Positions 34,111 through 37,004 of a DNA stretch of 37,004 nt are shown here, piece after piece; the stretch's first letter is position 1; every line of letters begins with the position of its first letter. The notes under the pieces are model-generated. The model did no database searches. It worked only from the letters and a program-made list of their open reading frames with translations, and was not told where the DNA came from. The position numbers were made by a program, and so were the translations under genes. The stretch is taken from the NCBI GenBank assembly GCA_029006795.1, contig JAQXGQ010000138.1, positions 1 through 37,004 of the forward strand, given 5' to 3'. This stretch comes from Clostridiales bacterium (GTDB lineage: Bacteria; Bacillota; Clostridia; Lachnospirales; Lachnospiraceae).

Positions 34111-35718
34111 ATGAAACAGGCAGTGGAGGAATGGAAAAGGTTTATAAAAGAGAATGGAAAGTGCATTCTTCTATCTGTTGTTTTAGCCTGTGTTTGTTTT
34201 GGGTTCCAGGCATTTAACGGAAATATCCGTATTGATACGGAGGAGTTTATCAATGCGCCCGGAAGTACCTTAGGGTGGCTTTATATCGGCAGGTATGGAC
34301 TGGTATTATTGAAACGTTTATTAGGGCTTACAGTACACCAGGTAATCAAAAGCGGTGTGCTTATGCTCGTATTTTTTGTTTTGGGAAATATTCTTCTGAC
34401 CTATGGGTGTTATCATTTTTCAGGAGGAGACAGCAAGTATCCTTATTGGCTTTTTTTACTGCTCTATGCAACATCAAATATCTGGAGCTTTCAATTCTAT
34501 TTTTCGCTTCAGCAGGCAGAAATTGCATTAGCAATGCTGCTTTTGATTGTATCGGCAGTGGGTATGTGTCATATCTGCTTTGAAAAAACGGACTGGAAAG
34601 AAAAATGGATATGCAGCCTGCTAGGGTGTCTTTTATCTGCTGTTTTTCTGGTGATTGCCTTAGCTTCCTATCAGGCATTGGCAGTATTTTACATTACACT
34701 ATGTACAGTTTTTTTTATACTGTATCTTTTACGGATAGCGGAAAACCATCAGGAAACACAACAAAATGCGTGGCAAGGTGTGGCAATCCTCGTTGTTCAT
34801 TTTATTATTAGCTATATCATTTATACTGTTATTGCAAATACCTGGTTTATGGCGGCAGGAGATTATATGGAGAGCCAGAGAAACTGGGGCACAGAGCCGG
34901 TGATAGAGTGTATGAAAAACATTCTTCGGGTGGTGAGAAACCAGCTTCGAACCTTTGGCCCACGAAACTTTTCCTTTTACACGGTGGGAATTTTACTGGC
35001 GCTCTATGTAATCATAAAAATTATGAGAGAAAAAGTGTTCCGGCAAAGAAAGCATGTAGTACTGTTTTTGCTCTCAATGTTGCTTCTTTTGATTTCGCCC
35101 TTTTTAATGACAATTTATTCCGGTGCCATGTTGGTAACCCGTACCCAGTTTGCTCTGCCGGTAGTGGCAGCGTTTTTGGCAATGTCCGGTGTGGCATTTT
35201 TAAAAAAATATCGGGGCGGGAGCAGTGCTTTTGTAAAACTTGTGAAAATAGTGGGAATACTGGTAATCTGTTTACAGATAGGGTATAATCTAAGATTGCA
35301 TGAAGCCGATAGACAGAGGTATGAACATGACACGACATTGGCAGAAGAAATAACAACGACATTAGAAAAGCAGAGTGGCGGAACTGTCACGGAATTGCCT
35401 GTACTGTTCGTGGGTTATCAGAAGCCGGAGTTAAACTGGTTTGGCAGACGAAGTGAAATGTATGGATGGTCTTTTTTTGAGTGGGATTACAGTGAGGACA
35501 ACCCGACAGGGGCAACGCATAGAATCGATGGATTTATGCAGGCTTATGCAGGGATAAAACTAAATGAAAAGTATACCGAAACTATGCAAAAAGAGGCGGC
35601 AGAATTGTCGAAGAATATGAGTACATTTCCGGCAGAAGGCTCTGTGCTTTGGACGGATGAGTTTGTAGTGATAAAACTTTCAGAGATAGAGGAAAGAACG
35701 GATATAGATTGGTGGTAA
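34111..35718 (+). CDS. GtrII-like membrane glucosyltransferase (GT-C type)
   Basis: This is a membrane protein of about 535 residues with some 11-12 hydrophobic helices, resembling the Glucos_trans_II family. That family moves glucosyl groups from lipid-linked glucose onto surface glycans outside the membrane. The N-terminus has the family-like block FNGNIRIDTEEFINAPGS followed by GWLYIGRYGLVLLKRLLG, with acidic residues in the first outer loop. A soluble C-terminal part (about 430-535) follows the last helix. An ATG at 34078 lies in the palindrome with no ribosome binding site; AGGAAGGA 11 bases before the ATG at 34111 favours the latter. The next gene is a GtrB-like glycosyltransferase 3 bases on, a matched donor-maker. 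The acceptor is unknown. Confidence 0.8.
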   Translation: MKQAVEEWKRFIKENGKCILLSVVLACVCFGFQAFNGNIRIDTEEFINAPGSTLGWLYIGRYGLVLLKRLLGLTVHQVIKSGVLMLVFFVLGNILLTYGCYHFSGGDSKYPYWLFLLLYATSNIWSFQFYFSLQQAEIALAMLLLIVSAVGMCHICFEKTDWKEKWICSLLGCLLSAVFLVIALASYQALAVFYITLCTVFFILYLLRIAENHQETQQNAWQGVAILVVHFIISYIIYTVIANTWFMAAGDYMESQRNWGTEPVIECMKNILRVVRNQLRTFGPRNFSFYTVGILLALYVIIKIMREKVFRQRKHVVLFLLSMLLLLISPFLMTIYSGAMLVTRTQFALPVVAAFLAMSGVAFLKKYRGGSSAFVKLVKIVGILVICLQIGYNLRLHEADRQRYEHDTTLAEEITTTLEKQSGGTVTELPVLFVGYQKPELNWFGRRSEMYGWSFFEWDYSEDNPTGATHRIDGFMQAYAGIKLNEKYTETMQKEAAELSKNMSTFPAEGSVLWTDEFVVIKLSEIEERTDIDWW

Positions 35719-35721
35719 GTT

Positions 35722-36681
35722 ATGAAGAAAATTACAGTTATTGTTCCCTGTTATAATGAGGAACAGTCGCTGCACTTTTTCTATGAGGAAATGGAACGGG
35801 TGGCAGCGGAGATGAAGGAAAACACGTTTGAATATCTTTTTGTGGACGATGGTTCAAAAGATCGGACGCTAGAGTGCATTCGCGAATTGAAAGAAGAGGA
35901 TGAGAAAGTGCGTTATGTGTCGTTTTCTAGAAATTTTGGAAAAGAAGCGGCAATATACGCTGGATTGTCTAATGCGTCCGGTGATTATGTGGCAATTATG
36001 GACGCGGATTTACAGGATCCGCCATCTTTGCTGCCTGAGATGTACCGGGCAGTGACGGAGGAAGGATATGATTCTGCGGCAACCCGCCGGGTTACAAGAA
36101 AAGGGGAACCGCCGATACGTTCCTTTTTTGCTAGACGGTTTTATCATATTATGAACAAAATCAGTGATGTGGAATTGATGGATGGGGCAAGAGATTACCG
36201 TTTGATGAATCGTTCCTATGTGGATGCGTTGCTTAGTATGGGAGAATACAATCGTTTTTCGAAAGGTCTTTTCGGCTGGGTCGGATTTAAGACAAAATGG
36301 CTGGAGTTTGAAAATGTGGAGCGTGTGGCAGGTGAAACGAAGTGGTCATTCTGGAAACTTTTCCGGTATTCATTAGATGGAATTGTGGCATTTTCGTCCA
36401 TGCCGTTATATTTTGCTTCCGTGTTGGGAGCGGGAATGTGCGGCGTAGCACTGTTTGCAATATTGTTTATTATTGTAAGACAGTTGGCTTTTGGTGATTC
36501 TGTGGCGGGATGGCCGTCTATGGCGTGCATTGTAATATTAATCGGTGGCCTGCAGCTGCTTAGTATAGGAATTTTAGGTCTGTATTTATCTAAAACCTAC
36601 TTAGAGGTAAAACACCGTCCGATTTACATTGCCAGGGAAGCCTATACGGAAAAAACGAAGCAGGATACGGATGGGCTATAA
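35722..36681 (+). CDS. GtrB-like glycosyltransferase family 2 (lipid-linked sugar synthase)
   Basis: This 319-residue enzyme of the polyprenyl-phosphate glycosyltransferase type has an N-terminal GT-A domain: TVIVPCYNEEQSL, FVDDGSKDRTLE, and the metal-binding MDADLQDPPSLLPEM near 93-107. Two C-terminal membrane helices follow (about 230-255 and 265-290). These hallmarks fit GtrB/DPM1 enzymes, which make undecaprenyl-phosphate glucose on the inner face. The gene starts 3 bases after the GtrII-like gene, so the pair forms a Gtr-type glycan-modifying unit. No GtrA-type flippase gene is seen between or beside them. GGTGG is a weak ribosome binding site, consistent with coupling. Confidence 0.9.
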   Translation: MKKITVIVPCYNEEQSLHFFYEEMERVAAEMKENTFEYLFVDDGSKDRTLECIRELKEEDEKVRYVSFSRNFGKEAAIYAGLSNASGDYVAIMDADLQDPPSLLPEMYRAVTEEGYDSAATRRVTRKGEPPIRSFFARRFYHIMNKISDVELMDGARDYRLMNRSYVDALLSMGEYNRFSKGLFGWVGFKTKWLEFENVERVAGETKWSFWKLFRYSLDGIVAFSSMPLYFASVLGAGMCGVALFAILFIIVRQLAFGDSVAGWPSMACIVILIGGLQLLSIGILGLYLSKTYLEVKHRPIYIAREAYTEKTKQDTDGL

Positions 36682-36684
36682 AAC

Positions 36685-36713
36685 TTGTACTTATATAAAA
36701 AATATGATAAAAT
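36685..36713 (+). promoter_or_regulatory. Candidate promoter of rfbB
   Basis: TTGTAC (36685-36690), a 17-base spacer and TAAAAT (36708-36713) lie directly after the GT2 gene. A short inverted repeat GACCA-TTCTAG-TGGTC (36716-36731) lies at the expected transcript start, possibly an operator or a leader hairpin. Confidence 0.5.
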
Positions 36714-36746
36714 AAGACCATTCTAGTGGTCAAAATGGAGGAAATG

Positions 36747-37004
36747 ATGAGAACATATTTAGTAACAGGAGGAGCTGGGTTTATCGGTTCGAATTACATT
36801 CATTACATGTTTCGCAAATATGATAATGAAATCAGAATTATCAATGTGGATGTGCTGACTTATGCAGGAAATCTTGAAAACTTAAAGGATATCGAAAACA
36901 GAGACAATTATACTTTTGTCAAAGCAGATATCACTGATAAGGAAGCAATTACAAAGATTTTTGAGGAAAACGATATTGATCGTGTGGTTCATTTTGCCGC
37001 AGAG
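36747..37004 (+). CDS. rfbB: dTDP-glucose 4,6-dehydratase (5' part, cut by window end)
   Basis: RfbB (RmlB) does the second step of dTDP-L-rhamnose synthesis. Only the first 86 codons are present. They read MRTYLVTGGAGFIGSNYIHYM, with the Rossmann glycine motif GGAGFIG, then NVDVLTYAGNLENLKDI and DRVVHFAAE, all diagnostic for RmlB. GGAGG at 36737-36741 sits 5 bases before the ATG at 36747 (another ATG at 36744 is too close). With rfbD upstream it shows that the cell makes dTDP-rhamnose. The rest lies beyond the window. Confidence 0.95.
   Translation, partial: MRTYLVTGGAGFIGSNYIHYMFRKYDNEIRIINVDVLTYAGNLENLKDIENRDNYTFVKADITDKEAITKIFEENDIDRVVHFAAE

Noticed and set aside
1-37004. CRISPR arrays, tRNA or rRNA genes, insertion sequences, prophage
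   Set aside because: No spaced direct repeats, cloverleaf-like sequences, rRNA segments or transposase/phage proteins were found by reading both strands.

Overview
The window looks like chromosomal DNA from a spore-forming, flagellated, anaerobic Firmicute of the class Clostridia, most likely a Lachnospiraceae member (Roseburia/Agathobacter-like). This is inferred from gene content: dipicolinate synthase, flhO/flhP rod genes next to mbl, comFC-yvyF, a cdaA-cdaR-glmM block, a flavodiiron protein, an HPr with both His15 and Ser46, strong AGGAGG-type ribosome binding sites and moderate GC. No rRNA, tRNA, CRISPR array or insertion sequence was seen. I had no database, so all names come from recognised motifs, length and gene order.

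Layout. 1-1.5 kb: dpaA-dpaB (spore dipicolinate) behind a possible sigma-K promoter, ending at a two-way terminator shared with a small TSCPD-domain gene on the minus strand. 2.1-4.8 kb: secA with its own promoter and terminator. 4.9-11.4 kb: a decayed hexuronate locus. It has a broken YesM-type histidine kinase, a response-regulator stub fused to a TRAP solute-binding protein, intact uxuA and uxuB, a frameshifted MFS transporter and a KdgF-like cupin. 11.4-14.3 kb: an A-type flavodiiron protein and a siroheme nitrite/sulfite reductase in one operon. 14.4-20.5 kb: uvrB behind a LexA (DinR) box, an acyltransferase-3 gene, and uvrA. 20.5-24.1 kb: an intergenic region with candidate RNA structure, then mbl, a near-perfect sigma-D promoter overlapping the mbl stop codon, and flhO-flhP-flgJ(N). 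24.2-27.7 kb: recD2, comFC, yvyF. 27.7-34.1 kb: two unrecognised membrane proteins, cdaA, cdaR, glmM, HPr and rfbD, all on one strand and closely spaced. 34.1-37.0 kb: a GtrII-like membrane glucosyltransferase, a GtrB-like GT2 and the start of rfbB, cut by the window edge.

How the parts work together. The region at 27.7-33.2 kb joins c-di-AMP synthesis and its regulator to UDP-GlcNAc precursor supply (GlmM), followed by dTDP-rhamnose and lipid-linked glucose transfer, so it reads as a cell-envelope block. The uxu region keeps the two enzymes that take fructuronate to 2-keto-3-deoxygluconate. Its visible sensing and uptake genes are damaged, and no TRAP permease genes are present.

The points most worth a second look are the clustered lesions and the response-regulator/TRAP fusion at 4.9-10 kb, the candidate structured element upstream of mbl, the two unknown membrane genes upstream of cdaA, and a 26-bp perfect palindrome between rfbD and the glucosyltransferase gene.
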